Assembly: GCA_013076295.1 (NCBI GenBank)
Contig: RQOL01000531.1
Location: 868,001 to 932,000, forward strand
Origin: Sanderia malayensis
Taxonomy: Eukaryota > Cnidaria > Scyphozoa > Semaeostomeae > Pelagiidae
Direction: 5' to 3'
DNA: 64,000 nucleotides
In this document: piece by piece, positions 11,271 through 24,430 of the stretch
Layout: each line of letters begins with the position of its first letter
Position numbering within the stretch: the stretch's first letter is position 1
Notes under the pieces: model-generated
Told to the model about the DNA's origin: nothing
Database searches by the model: none
The model's input: only the letters and a program-made list of their open reading frames with translations
Made by a program: the position numbers and the translations under genes

Positions 11271-14200
11271 ATGGCCGGTGAGTTACGGTGAAATATTCTT
11301 CACTTTGTATTGTTGTTTCGATTTTGGCCACTGTGCTTTATTCTTTTTCATTTCGAATATTGATAGTAACCATTTGCTACTTTAGTTATGCTTTCTTCTG
11401 TTTCTTTGAAATTTGAAACTCTTCTTCCCCTCCCCCTCCCGCTCCGCATTCCGTTCCCCCTTTTGAGTTTGAGTCCTGCTCAACAACAACCAAAACAAGC
11501 ACTCTTGAAAATAATTGAAGCTAACTACTTTAAGCTTTAACAGAGCAGGAAATCTATGAATATACAGTACTGTTAAATAGAAGTTTAATTCGTAGTATTT
11601 TGAAATACAAGGAGAAAAATGCGAGGAAGCTAATAATATTGGTGCAAGTCAACAAGTGAAAGCAATGCAAATATTATTTATCACATGCTTTTGAGTATAT
11701 TTGATTTAATAGTGTATGTAAGCATAAGCAAGAAGGGAAGGGGTTACCCAGGCACAGCCTCCCAACAAAAATTAGAACAGTATTCTTCTGTTGGGTCTCA
11801 CAGGTACCCTTTTGCCCATTGTGCTGGCCCCATCCTTCTCAGTTGCTTCATACCCATTTTTACTCCATAATTTTTCAATATAATTCAAAGATCATTTCTT
11901 GTTTAGAAGCTGAAGCAGATGAAGAGAAAATACGAAGAAAGAAACGGGGCCTACTGAAGCTTTACTATGGAATGTCTGACCAGACAGTTCCCGGTCAAAG
12001 CCAGGACCCGTACAACATCAATGAGGCTCATTTTCAACACATTGACTATCTGGAGAAACTTTTCAAAGAGAAATCATTATCAGAGCTTATGGATAAGGAA
12101 ACAGAAATAGTAAAACGTGAGTGTGTTATGTTTGGTATGCCATTGCCTCTCTCTATGCTCTAATGTTTCAATTAATGGTTATTTGTTTGTGGGCTAGCAG
12201 TTTTGGCAGTTATTAAGCTAATGTTGGCCTGCAGCCTGGGCCCCCATAATTATGTTGTTGAATGAATGTCCTGGTTACTCATTCACTGATCTTAGAAGGA
12301 TGCACAGCTGAGTTGGCTGATGGCTTATAGTTTATGGCTCCACTTGTTCGTGGGTTTGAACAGTTTTTTCATCAAGGCAACCAATTTATCATATGTATCA
12401 TATTAGATATAAATGCAGGGTTTAAAGCTAAGACCAGTAATGATAAACAGGCCTCTTATTTCTTTTGGCCCCAGGGCCTCAAATTCCTCTCTGTGGCTGT
12501 GAGCGTCAGAAGATCTGTGATTGTACTGTATTAATTATTGTCTATAGGACCATTGTGAAACATGTTTGCTTTTCTCCTCCAACAGAAATCAAAAGCTTGG
12601 ACAGTGACATGCAGACTCTTGTTTATGAGAATTACAACAAATTCATCAGTGCCACTGACACTATTAAAAAAGTGAGCAAAGTTTTACACCAATAAACCGT
12701 TTGGAGTGAGTAGAGATACACTGGTAGACCTGAGAAAACATGTGAAACACTAGAACAAGGAGAACATTAAAAGTAGAACAATAAAAGAGTGATAGTGCAT
12801 AGTGCAAGTCTTTGTACACCAGAGATCTCAAGAAAGTACCCTATTTTCCAGTAGGGATGATATCCACCACACAATGACAATTGGAACATACGTCTGACTG
12901 GAACATAAGTCAGACAAGCACTAGAAGGGCAGAGTAAAGCATTAGAGGGGTGGAGTAAGGTGTTGGAGGGATAGAGTAATGCACTGCAGGGGCTAGGGTA
13001 CTTAAACTCTTTATATCATTGGGGTAAACTCTCCATCAATTAAGAGATCTTGACAATTGTGAGAGCAGAGAACACTTCTTTTTTAAACTGAGGATTGTTT
13101 GTAAGGGCACTTTTGGAAGAATTGTTCTTTTTTGTCTCAATTTCTATAAAGCCTAATTAAAATTCAACTGGAAGTTCAAATATTGCAATGTTTGTTTTAT
13201 AGATGAAAAATGATTTTCGTAAGATGGAAGATGAAATGAACAAGCTAGACAGTACACTGTTAACTGTAATGGACTTCAGTGACAAAGTCAGTGGTGCATT
13301 GCAAGAGAAGCGTGAACAAATATCTAAGCTTTCTGGCGTACACATTTTGCTTCAAAAGGTATTTTTGCTTTTTAATACCATTAAATCTATTGGACATGCT
13401 GACTGACAAAGTGGTGTCTTTGTGTGCCAGTCTTTGCTACATTTCTTATTGATTATTTTTCTTTATGCTGTTTCTGTTTGCATTGTGTTTTGAAATGTGG
13501 AGTTAAGCAAGCCTTTATTTTGTCATTTACAGCTCCAGTTTTTATTTGAATTACCATCCAAGCTAAACAAATGCATCAAGATGCAGCAATACTCCATAGC
13601 CGTAAGGTTTGTGTTTAAAATTTGTTATTTTCGAATGCGCATTTAATTGGGTTTTGCTGAGTAATTTCGATTTTTGAATCCCAATAAATCGACGACATTT
13701 CAATCAGCTTTCTCAAAGTGTCAAGGATTCTTATCTTACTCAGCGAATATTTAGTTTCTTTATATACACTCCTTGAGCATAAGTTACGCACCACCGGATG
13801 AAAAATGGCGTCTAAAGGTGGCCCAAAGATCAATGTAATATAGTTTAAATAATGTTTTCACTTGAAAATTTATGAAATTTTGAGTATATTTTTGCTAAAG
13901 AATCTCGCTATTGAAACCCGTTTGGTGTTTATATATTGTTATGTATAGCTCGAGTAGAGCGTGCCTATCCTGGCTATAGTGCTCGATATACGCAAGTATA
14001 GAGCAATTATATAGTAGAATTAACACATTAAAAAGTAGACATGCAATGACTTACTACTGAACAAAAGATCTGAGCTGATATCGAAATGCCGACATGAAAA
14101 CAAGTTTTATCTGATGAACAATAGGACACCAAGTAATTAATCGAACAATAGGACACTAAGTAACCAATGATCAATAGGACGCTAAATAAATAATTAAAAA

Positions 14201-17200
14201 TAGTTTCTTTTGTCTTAAATTTAGCACCTCCTGTAAATAAGTACCACTGTAATTTGGGATATTTTTTCATTGATATAGTCTGTCTGACGAGTGCGCACGA
14301 AAGCACGAAACTCGGAGTCACAAAAGAGCATGTCTACTTTTTAATGTGTTAATTCTACTATATATTGTTATGTAAATGTTCTTGCTCAGGCCTTGGGCCA
14401 CTTCTAGACGCCATTTTTCATCCGCTGGTGCGTAACTTATGCTCAGTAAGTGTATATCCCTCAAGCTTGATCTTAAGTAGCTCGATACCCGAGTATAGCT
14501 ACTGGAAAGAAATTTCTTCTCCTTTGTTAATAAGTTGCTACAGATACTCAGTTACTCCACAATGCATGCTGTGTTGTTTTTGTAGATATCACATCAAAGC
14601 AAGGGACGTGCTTTACCGTTACAAACACATGCCCTCGTTTCAAGGTATTCACTCTGATTGCGAGAAGATCGTCATTCGCTTAATGGAGAAGCTTAGAGAT
14701 CAACTTAGAGACCCATCTGTAAGTACAAAATCCACCCCCAGTAAGCGCCGTCCCCGTTAAGGGAACCAGCCAATCAACGCCCGCATAAACCTTGACAATT
14801 CAATAATTGCCCGGTTCATGCCCCCCCCCTGTGTGGACCTTCTGCATGGTCCCCATGTGTTGTGATGTTGTATGTTTGTTTTTATTTTTAGTCGACTACT
14901 CGACAACTTGCAGAATCTGTGAACCTCCTATTGAAGCTGAACGAGCCAGCAGAAGCTCTGTGCGAAGAATTTCTTAGTTTGTAAGCAAGTAATTCTTATA
15001 ATCAGTCGAGACCACCAGTTGTTGATTTTCTCTTTTGCCTGGTTTTTTTATGGAAACCCACAGATATCCGGGGTTATGTTGAATTCCATCACTTCTGCTC
15101 TTTGAAATGACGTTTTATGGTTACTCTTCGTAGGGCAAAAAGCAAAGTTGAGTCTAGCCTGGAGGTTCTTCAAAGCCAGGTATGCTACCCCCCAGCTCCC
15201 TTGCTCTCTTTTTATTCTGAATATTTCTTTGTTTTGGGTAATTGTTTATTGCCTTGTGCTGTGTTGCACTATATCGTATTACAATCGATTATTTATTTTA
15301 TTTCTTTTCAAGGTTACTTTGAAAGAGCAAGAAGCAACAGATGATAGTCGTAAGTCTATTGGTGTATTTTGTGGATTTGAGATTCATTGTCAGATTAATC
15401 GGTTGGTAGCCCTGGATTCTGGGATTCATAGATCCATAATTATGCCCATCAGTCTATAGTTATTGATTCTTGGATTCGTAGATCCATAGTTATTCCCATC
15501 AGTCTATAGTTATGGATTTTTAGATTCATAGATCCATAGTTATTCCATCAGTCTATAGTTATGGATTTTTAGATTCATAGATCCATAGTTATGCCCATAA
15601 GTCTATAGTTATGGATTCTTAGAGTCATAGATTTATGATCATCACTCTTATTTAGTAATATACACAAGCCATTGTATTATGTGGTTATGATGATTGTTTT
15701 GACTTTAACAACATTTTTTTACTTTTCAGACAGTGCTGATGTTACCGACAGTCCCATCTCTGTGAGTATACCACAATGCACACCGATATTCATCGAGTCA
15801 TGGCTTTGACGTCATTCTACTTAATACAACATATTTTCTGTACAAACCATTTATAGATTAGTTTGTTTCTGAAACAGCAACCAATGGCAATCTCATAATT
15901 TCACAACTCATAAGTAGTTTGTCATTCACTCGTCCACAGTAAAATCCCGCATATAAGAACCAATGGATGATATTTCTGCTCATAGCAATAGAAGAATAAT
16001 AGCTTATTGTGTTTTAATGGATGTTAAAATTGCAGGTTCTTATATGCGGATTTTACTGCATTATAAATATAATTTATTTTTTGATAATGTCTAAATTTAT
16101 TGTAGGATATTTTGGATTTCATGGACCAAGGCTGCAACGGATTTCTCAGTGATATAACACTTGTTATTGCGTCTTATAATGAGCTTTTCTTTGTGCGACA
16201 AACAGATGAGTAAGTTGATTTAGTAATCTGTCTCAATTAAAAACTGCTCATTCATGTCTCTATCAGGAACTTCTTAATTATTATAAGAACTTTCATTCCA
16301 TTTTGATTGAGACAATCATGGAAGTTTATTCTTGTTAGAAATAATCAGCAATGCTACGCTATGCTTAGGTTCTTTTCGAGTCCTTTTGCTAAATGTTTTC
16401 TTGCTTATGTCTTCGCATTTTATGCCTTCGCACTGTATTTCTTCTTATTTACTTTATTTCAACTTAATGCCTTTTCTTCTGATTTTAATGCATAGTACCT
16501 ATGCATTTGATGTCTCCTTACTTTCTGACTCAATGTTTTCTTGTTCAATGTTTTTACATTGGCGATGTTAAATGTCTTGGTGTTTTCATTGTCTCCCCAG
16601 ACTCACTGATCAACAGAAAATAACGGACGTAGCAAAGGAGAAGCTAAACTGTTTTATCATGGGTCACATAGCAACGTATTTCAAGTTGATTAGAAGGAGA
16701 CTCGAACTTGAGGTGAGACTCGAACCTAAAATGAGACTTGAACTAGTGCACAACTCCATCACAATATTTCGACTGGCTTTCTTGTCATGTCGACCATTTT
16801 TCTTTCTTGCATGATTATAACTCGCTTTATGAATGCTTTGGGTTCAACACTGGATGACTACAAAACTCCTTAACCATAAATCATCTCGAAACAACTTCTT
16901 ATTTCTCTGACTGCCTCTCCAAACTAATATCCCGTACTAAAGGCCTTTAGGATAATGCATATACAATGATGTATTCATCAAAGCAATGGATGTATGTTTG
17001 TTGCCGCTTGATGCATAGCTACTTCGTTGCATTGCAGGTTCAAACCGATGATAATATGATTCTTGTAAGAGCACTAGACAAGTTCAACAGGAAAATCCAA
17101 GCCGTGCATCAGCTATTACCTGATCAGGGCATCGGACGAACCGGGGCGAATATCGTCGCATTTTCAGCGCATAACAGAGTGACGCAATATTTGGCATTCA

Positions 17201-20200
17201 TGGAAGAGCGGCTGACTGGTTAGTTAGCTCTCGCTTGTTTGAACTGTGAATTGCAATGAATTGGGATGTAACGACTTCACAGAAAAATAAGGCTAAGATA
17301 TGCTTAGTTGTGTTAGAAAATCGTTGAAGCAAGCGTGAATTACAATTCACCTTTGCTTGAACGATCTTGTAGGAGATCAGGGGTCCAGATAATTAAGTTG
17401 TTACGTTGAGACGTTCATTATATTTACAAAGAGAGCCTTGGTTATACGTGCTTTGAAATTAGCGAGCTTCTGGGTTATCTACAGATAGGGCTAACTAATT
17501 ATGTGGTGCCTTGAAACAATTATGCTTCTCCTATTCCCTCCTTTTCCACCCCTGGCCTCATTTCCTTCATTTAGTCGTAGCTGTTACTTGTTTATGCTCA
17601 TGTTCATCAAGCCTCATTTTATTTTTTTGTTCATTTATTTAGGTATCATCACAGACACTCGACAAACCCTGGTCAGTTCGCGCTTGATGGGTGCTGACAA
17701 GAAGCAAACACTTGCCGATATTGTTGCAACTGCGCACAATGAACTTGTGGATCGAATTAAAGCCGTTCTAATCAGTTTGAAAGTGAGTTTATTGCATTCA
17801 TTGCACTTAATTGGTGCTACGTTGTGTTCAGGCACGTGTATTTGCTATTGCCACTCCTGCAATGGTATGGCATCCATGCTAAACACGGAATAACAATTAG
17901 TTGATATGAGAGTAAACAACGCTATATAACCCTTTTCCTTGCTACCCTAGCCGTTTTTCTCGCTATGACGTCACGTATAGCTTATCTTAGTTGTGCTGTT
18001 GAGGCTAGAGGGTCATTGGTTTTATCTGCTGCAGTTTGATGGCATCGTAGCTATTGATTAATGTAATTGTACAATTAATATCTTTTTGTATTGAGCATGC
18101 CGTGATATGGATATTTGCGTTGCTTTAACGCGAGAGAATTTTCATTTGCTTCAGGCATTTATTCACCTGGACATCACTTTCTCGTCGAAGCCATATTTCC
18201 GAGGGCCATTTTGTGTCGACGATATCAGAGAGAGTTTGGTTGTTGGCTTTCTCAAGGCAGTTCTTGAAAAAGCGAAGGTAATGAATTGACTTTGTTTCAC
18301 GATATTAGAACATATCTTAGTACACACACTTGGCAATGGTGGTGCATACATGTGTGTATAGTTACTTGGTGCATCGTTGTAATGTTATTCCTTCTTTTTC
18401 AAGGCATTTGGGAATGAGAATTCCACTGGATCGCATGTTCCTCCTGCTTTATTGATTATCATGTCACGACTCTGCTTGGATCTATCTGAAAAAACTGTTA
18501 GACATTTGGTAAGATATAGTTGTATAGATATGGGTATCTATATAGTTTTCGCTGAGGGTCGCTGAGGGTCGCTGAAAGGATTAAAAATCACATAGAGGCA
18601 TTGTCCAAAGTTGATTTTAATCCTTTGAGCGACCCTCAACGACCCTCAACGACTATTTGGAAACCAGGCTTTGGAGATTAGTTTCCACACTTCAATATCT
18701 CTTTTCAAGATTTCTGCTGTAGCTTTCTGAAGCCTCGTAGACACTATATCCTTCCAGACGTTTGCAGTAGCTATCTAAAGTTTTGTATATATTGATGCTC
18801 TTTGTAGACCTTTGCAATAATTTTCTAAAGTTTTGTGAACATGTACAGACTTACATGTGCATCTTTGTGTGTCCAGATCACAGTGACAGAAGAATGGTTT
18901 CCAGTGGATGATGATATTAAACAGGGATGTGTCGTAACTTCCATCAATGATCTTTGTGATGATTTCAAAACTAATTCACAGGTGAGTCATCCAGGTTTAT
19001 TTATATTATAATAGACAGTGTTGGTCACTTTGGACAGTGTTGGTCAGTTTTGACAGTTGGTCAGTTTGGACACTGTTGGTCAGTTGGACAATGCTGGTCA
19101 GTTTGGACAATGCTGGTCAGTTTAGACAGTGTTGGTCACTTTGGACAGTGTTGGTCAGCTTGGACAGCGTTGGTCAGTTTGGGCAGTGCTGGTCAGTTTG
19201 GACAGTGTTTGTCAGTTTGGGCAGTGTTTGTCAGTTTGACACTCGGGCTGTATACTTCATTTTTATTTGTAGATTCAATACTGTGAATGATATGACAATA
19301 TATTTAGTGAGAAGTGTTTATTTTTTTTATTGTTTCAGGAACTGCTAAATTTTTATGTGAAAGCTCAAGGGGTAACAATCTCACAGGTTTGTATCTATTT
19401 TTGTTACACTTTTGTTCGAATTTTATTGCTAGAATAATCACAATGTTACTCTTAGAAAAATGAGAATTGAGCATTTAATAGAAGTGACAATTAGAGCCCT
19501 ATTGAGTAGCATTGCTTTGTGGTATCGCTATGAGATTTTTCTCTCGTTGCAGATGATCAGAAAAAGTGTTGAAACACGAGACTGGTTGAATACTGTTGAG
19601 CCAAGAACAGTTCGAGCTGTAATGAAAAGAGTTGTCGAAGACATCTCAACTAATGATATTCAGGTATCTTATTTTTATCTTGTCTATGTGATGATAATTG
19701 GAAATGATATTTTTATGACATCTAAGTTTAATCAGAAACTTACTGACGTTTCATTGTCATTTTTTTATCATTCTGTAGGATCCTTTTCGTGATCTACTTA
19801 TAATTCAAATTGTGATGTTGTAAGCATTTGTCAGTGATGTTTTCTGTTCTTATCCTCTTTCAATCTATTTAGGTTGGTAATCTATTTGAGGAAGGTGCTC
19901 GGAAAGCAAATAGTTCTGATTCTAGTAAATGGACACATACTTACAGCATGACAAGGGCTGGCAACAAGCCTCAATTTGCATACAACTCAGGGTAATTGCT
20001 GATATTTTTGATTTCCTATGTTTTAACCAAATTTTAACACAAGCTTATGGAGTCAGACCTCGATACGTCCACTAATGTTTGAGTCGCATTAATTGACGTG
20101 GTGAACATTCTCCTGGGCCATTTATTTGCCTCTTTTAGTGGTAAGTTGAGCTTTGAATTCCTCTCTTTGTAGTGTCAGCGTGGATGCAAGTTTGATGAGC

Positions 20201-22046
20201 AACATTCAGAAATTATTCTCTGAAAGGATAGAGATCTTTACGTCTGTAGAATTCACGAAAATCTCAGTGCTGACTGGTATCATCAAAATAGCATTAAAGG
20301 TATGTTTTGATATGCTTAGATCTTTTAATTTCATACTCAATTATATAGACCAGCCTAGGTCAGGTATATGTATAAACCTTCTCAATTCAATGATATTAAT
20401 CTTCTCAACTCCGTCAAATAAACCTTTTCAATTCATTCATATTAACCTTCTCAATTCAGTCAAATAAACCTTCTCAATTCATTCATATTAACCTTCTCTA
20501 TTCAGTCAAATAAACCTTCTCAATTCATTCATATTAACCTTCTCAATTCGGTCAAATAAACCTTCTCAATTCATTCATATTAACCTTCTCATTTCAGTCA
20601 AATAAACCTTCTCAGTTCAGTGATATTAACCCTCTCAATTCAGTCAAATAAACCTTCTCAATTCAGTGATATTATCCTTCTCAATTCAGTCAAATGAACC
20701 TTCTCAATTCATTCATATTAACCTTCTCAATTCAGTCAAATAAACCTTCTCAGTTCAGTGATATTAACCCTCTCAATTCAGTCAAATAAACCTTCTCAAT
20801 TCAGTGATATTATCCTTCTCAATTCAGTCAAATGAACCTTCTCAATTCATTCATATTAACCTTCTCAATTCAGTCAAATAAACCTTCTCAATTCATTCAT
20901 ATTAACCTTTTCAATTCAGTCAAATAAAACCTTCTCAGTTCAGTGATATTAACCCTCTCAATTCAGTCAAATAAACCTTCTCAATTCAGTGATATTATCC
21001 TTCTCAATTCAGTCAAATAAACCTTCTCAATTCATTCATATTAACCTTCTCAATTCAGTCAAATAAAACCTTCTCAGTTCAGTGATATTAACCCTCTCAA
21101 TTCAGTCAAATAAACCTTCTCAATTCAGTGATATTAACCTTCTCAATTCTGTCGTGTTAATCATCTCAAGAAATAATTTTCCAGCTTCATAAGTGCTCGT
21201 TGTATAGAGATTTAAATTTTGTATTTTCTGTCCATCGCACCCTTGTTGCCTTCAGTGATTAATTTAATTGTCAATGTTTTCTTTCTTGTTAGACGCTGTT
21301 GGAATGTGTACGCCTGAGAACATTCAGTAAATACGGCCTTCAACAGATTCAAGTGGACACTCATTATTTGCAGTTGTATTTATGGAGATTTGTGAACGAC
21401 GAGAAGTGAGTACTGTTACGCTATCTTATATAGATCCCATGCACTTCACAAGATTATAGGATTTTTCATGTCCTATAAGATCTTAAGTTGGCTTCATTTG
21501 AGTCTTAGGATTGACCTGAATTTTTTCCAAACTCTTTTTTGTCTTACTTTAACCTAAGTTAATCTGATCTTTCCTCCACTTAATCTGACCTTAACTTTCG
21601 CCTGATTTTATCTGAGCTTACTTTTATCATGCGCTAAAATTGACCATCTACCATACCCCCATCTCGTTTTGATCTTGACTTTGCTTTAACCTTCATCAAA
21701 CTTGTCTTTTGTCCGATTTGGGCATTACAGTGATCTGACTAATTAACTGGATTATTTCTTTGTTTTGTTTCAGTTTGGTGCATTTTATGCTTGATGAAGT
21801 TGTGAATAGTGCCATTCATCGGTGCATTGATCCAGAATTGATGGAACCAAGCGTAAGTGAATTTATTTTTATCTTACAATCAATGCTACTTGCTACATAC
21901 AGTTGAAGCTCTTTTATGAAGAATTGAATACCAGAGCATTTTTGTTATTTTGTGTTCTTCTCTTCTCTACCTGTTTATGATGTTTTTGTATTTGCTATTG
22001 CTTTGTTCCATTGAAGGTGATCGAAATTATCTGCGACAGAAACTGA
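11271..22046 (+). CDS. VPS51: VPS51, GARP/EARP tethering complex subunit (788 aa, 24 exons)
   Basis: Exons: 11271-11277, 11907-12116, 12586-12671, 13203-13358, 13533-13606, 14586-14718, 14892-14980, 15134-15179, 15313-15349, 15730-15761, 16106-16209, 16601-16712, 17038-17218, 17643-17782, 18155-18277, 18404-18508, 18877-18981, 19339-19386, 19553-19663, 19873-19991, 20173-20299, 21293-21405, 21774-21852, 22017-22046. They sum to 2367 nt with all phases compatible, giving 788 aa, close to the vertebrate length (about 782). Diagnostic stretches are [91 protein letters not shown] and [15 protein letters not shown]51 joins VPS52, VPS53 and VPS54 (GARP) or VPS50 (EARP) to tether endosome-derived vesicles at the trans-Golgi or recycling endosomes. 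The first coding exon holds only seven nucleotides. The frame is intact. Confidence 0.96.
13770..14450. mobile_element. nested inverted-repeat (foldback-like) insertion in VPS51 intron 5
   Basis: About 50 bp around 13780-13830 (AGCATAAGTTACGCACCA...) recurs as its reverse complement at about 14390-14440. Inside, a perfect 35-bp inverted repeat occupies 14010-14044 and 14328-14362. This looks like one short inverted-repeat transposon inserted in another. No transposase is present. Confidence 0.65.
15411..15640. repeat. minisatellite, period about 61 bp, in VPS51 intron 9
   Basis: About four units, each carrying ATTCATAGATCCATAGTTAT and CATCAGTCTATAGTTATG with a few substitutions and one short deletion, stand head to tail in the intron between VPS51 exons 9 and 10. 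Confidence 0.8.
15937..16058. mobile_element. pogo/Tigger-like MITE in VPS51 intron 10
   Basis: It starts CAGTAAAATCCCGCATATAAG and ends with the near reverse complement (CTTATATGCGGATTTTACTG). The CAGT...ACTG ends match the other small elements of this window. The family name rests on resemblance to known pogo/Tigger termini. Confidence 0.6.
18550..18655. repeat. hairpin built from GCTGAGGGTC repeats, VPS51 intron 16
   Basis: The left arm has two GCTGAGGGTC copies followed by AAAGGATTAAAA. The right arm is the near reverse complement (TTTTAATCCTTTGAGCGACC, then ACCCTCAAC copies). The arms are about 38 bp with a loop near 28 bp. It lies between VPS51 exons 16 and 17. Confidence 0.7.
19014..19240. 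repeat. minisatellite, period about 20 bp (GACAGTGTTGGTCAGTTTGG)
   Basis: About eleven diverged tandem copies occupy the intron between VPS51 exons 17 and 18. Their periodicity creates spurious open frames that read like W/S/Q/L repeats; these are not proteins. Confidence 0.85.
20375..21160. repeat. long minisatellite, about 22/45-bp periodicity, VPS51 intron 21
   Basis: About 780 bp of head-to-tail units alternating two half-units: AACCTTCTCAATTCATTCATATT and AACCTTCTCAATTCAGTCAAAT, with GTGATATT variants. A higher-order pattern is visible, since blocks of several units recur in the same order near 20600-20720, 20740-20850 and 20930-21020. It lies wholly in an intron. Confidence 0.9.
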
Positions 22047-24430
22047 TGATATAGGCTATTGATAGTTGAGTTGTGGTAATGAAGAGTGATTATGACAATG
22101 GAAGTTGGGTGGTTTGAATTTGCTTTGGAAAGATGACTGAAAATTACTGGGCTTTTGGCAAGTGTTGGGTCAAAATTTGAGAAAGATAGGAATTATATTA
22201 TTACATTTATAGTTTATTTTTTTATGAATCATATCTTACATTATGTCATGTAAAAATGTTTTTCCATAAATATCAACATTTTCAAAAGCACGAGAAGAAG
22301 GCAGGGTATTTTTTGGTTTGAGTGATCTTTTGCTGAGGTGGTCCTTTCCTGTCACACCCTTATATATTGCAGTGGGCATGACCTTCACAAGATAGATTTT
22401 CTTTAGAGTTTCATGTCACATAAAATTTGTCTGGTTCTAAAAAGCTGGCAGAAGGAATTGGAGAGACGTTGTTATAGAGACATAGGGGGTCTATATTTCA
22501 TTCCTTGAAGATATTTGTTCATGGCTGTATCTCATGCTTATGGATTTGTTGATTATCTTTAATTATTTTTAAATTGCAATTCTAATTTTTCTGTAGTTTA
22601 TTGTAGCGTTGGTGATGTTAACAAAGGATATGCCCGTCTCATTTGCCGTTGCCAAGACAGCTGGTCCTCGTGGTGTGTTGCTGTAGTGCCTTGCGTCGCA
22701 CGATTCTTTTGGAACTCTTTGCCCGTTTTTCTGGTTCACCCTGTTGGAACATTCTTGGGTTCTGATTTTCATTCTAATGATGAGAGAAATGTTTTATCTA
22801 TTTTGCTTTTCTTTCACACTTATCACATGAATATCCAAGTTTCAACAAGGTTAAGGACCAGGGCCAAAATTCTTGAGGTATCTGTTTATATTTCAATATC
22901 TCTATGGGTACAGCTTGAGAAGGAAGGATTTGTTATCTGTTAGCATCCACAACTAGGAGATGTATTAAACTGGTGGCCGAGCGAGACACCGGCAGATTGG
23001 CCGGTGGACCTTTTTACTTTTAGAGTCATTTGAAGGCAGTCTGGCCTACGGGGGGCAATGCTTAATGCTCTCAGAAAGACAATTGACTAGGAATGTTTGG
23101 CATCAATGCTAACAGGCTTCATATTCTGATTTCAAAAACTGTAATTCCATGGTCTTATTGATTTGGCACTTATGCTTCACAGCCATTCTTTATTTATGTG
23201 GATTGTTTCAGTGAAAAGAACTTGGATAAAGACTGTGATAAGATTCATGATCGAATTGCATTATAGATAAGATATTTTCCTGATTGGGTAGAATGGAATC
23301 AGAACTCGAGGATCTATCAAAAAGGTGGACTGGGGAATCGGTTACCAGTTTCATGGGGGTCATATATCGCAAGGTACTGTGGCAACAACACTCAATTGAC
23401 CAGTCTTGGCAAAGGCAGATAAGGCAAACGTTTTCTTTTACTACCTCCCACCTTTTATGGAACAGAGCGTCCGGGACAAACCAGCATCCGTAGGTGTAGA
23501 ATTCCCTACGACTATATTCCACAGAAGATGTAGACTGGTAGGGCTACATCTTCTATGGGCCCCTGCCCCCTAGTCCCACCCACTCTTGCTAGCCCACCTA
23601 CTGTCCCCGGTTAGCCTATCTACTATACCATCTATGCAATTATGTTAAGCTATTTCTATTCACAACATTATCTATGGCAGAATCCTTAAATAAAAACCTA
23701 TATACTTTTAATTAATTGCAATTATTGTACTTTTTATTGATCTTAAATTAGCCTACCCCAATTCTAAAAGAAGAACACACTCCTTAGGTTTTAATAATAA
23801 TGAATTCTACATAACTTTGGCAGAAAATATTTATAAAATAAATCTAATAATAAAATGTCCGAGCTTCAGTAGGAATTCTTTTTTCGTTTTCCAAAGTTGA
23901 CGAACATCTGGAAAAATTAAAAATATTTTGTATAGATATACTTGAACAGCACTAAGCTAAAATTTCAAAACGAAGAGAAAATATAAATTCCAATATTGTA
24001 AAAAAACTGGGTTCATATTGTTTCATGGGACAAAAATGAATCGAAAGTTTTCCCTGGTAAAATTTATTGAAAACATAAGTATACAGGGTTGTGGTATCAA
24101 TATGTTTGGAAACAAAGCTTTATTGAAACAGAACAAAAAATGCTTATTTGGGTACTAAATGTTTGTATATATTAACATTTTTGGACTGGCTCTGAAAAAG
24201 GGGGGTTGTGACCCCGATAGCCACCTAATGTGCGCTCCTGAGTAGTGCGTTTGCTCGTAATTTTATGTTCCAACGGTTCACTTCTTCAAAGCTATCAGTT
24301 TTCGTTTATTATATTATTTTCTTTAGATCAGATCCAATGGATAGCAATGCAGAAATGTGATTGGATTATTCTCAGAGGCATGGACCCTAGCTACAATGGA
24401 GCATGCGTGGTCTTTTCTCCTCCTCGCACA
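22047..24430. other. intergenic region, VPS51 3' side to the large inverted repeat
   Basis: No exon with recognisable features is found. The region holds the VPS51 3' UTR and, near 23460-23640, one copy of a dispersed repeat shared with 33200-33425. Several short open frames (for example 22569-22772 minus and 23208-23522 minus) have no conserved motifs. Confidence 0.45.
23455..23640. repeat. dispersed repeat family, copy 1
   Basis: This copy contains TGGAACAGAGCGTCCGGGACAA, then a C-rich stretch (GGCCCCTGCCCCCTAG) and CTTGCTAGCCCACCTA followed by CTATCTACTATACC. The copy at 33210-33425 has the same blocks in the same order and strand with substitutions. Confidence 0.6.

Noticed and set aside
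19037..19348. W/S/L/V-repeat open frames
   Set aside because: They are translations of the 20-bp minisatellite in a VPS51 intron.
20375..21160. Regularly spaced repeats resembling a CRISPR array
   Set aside because: There are no unique spacers; the units are contiguous tandem copies inside a eukaryotic intron.
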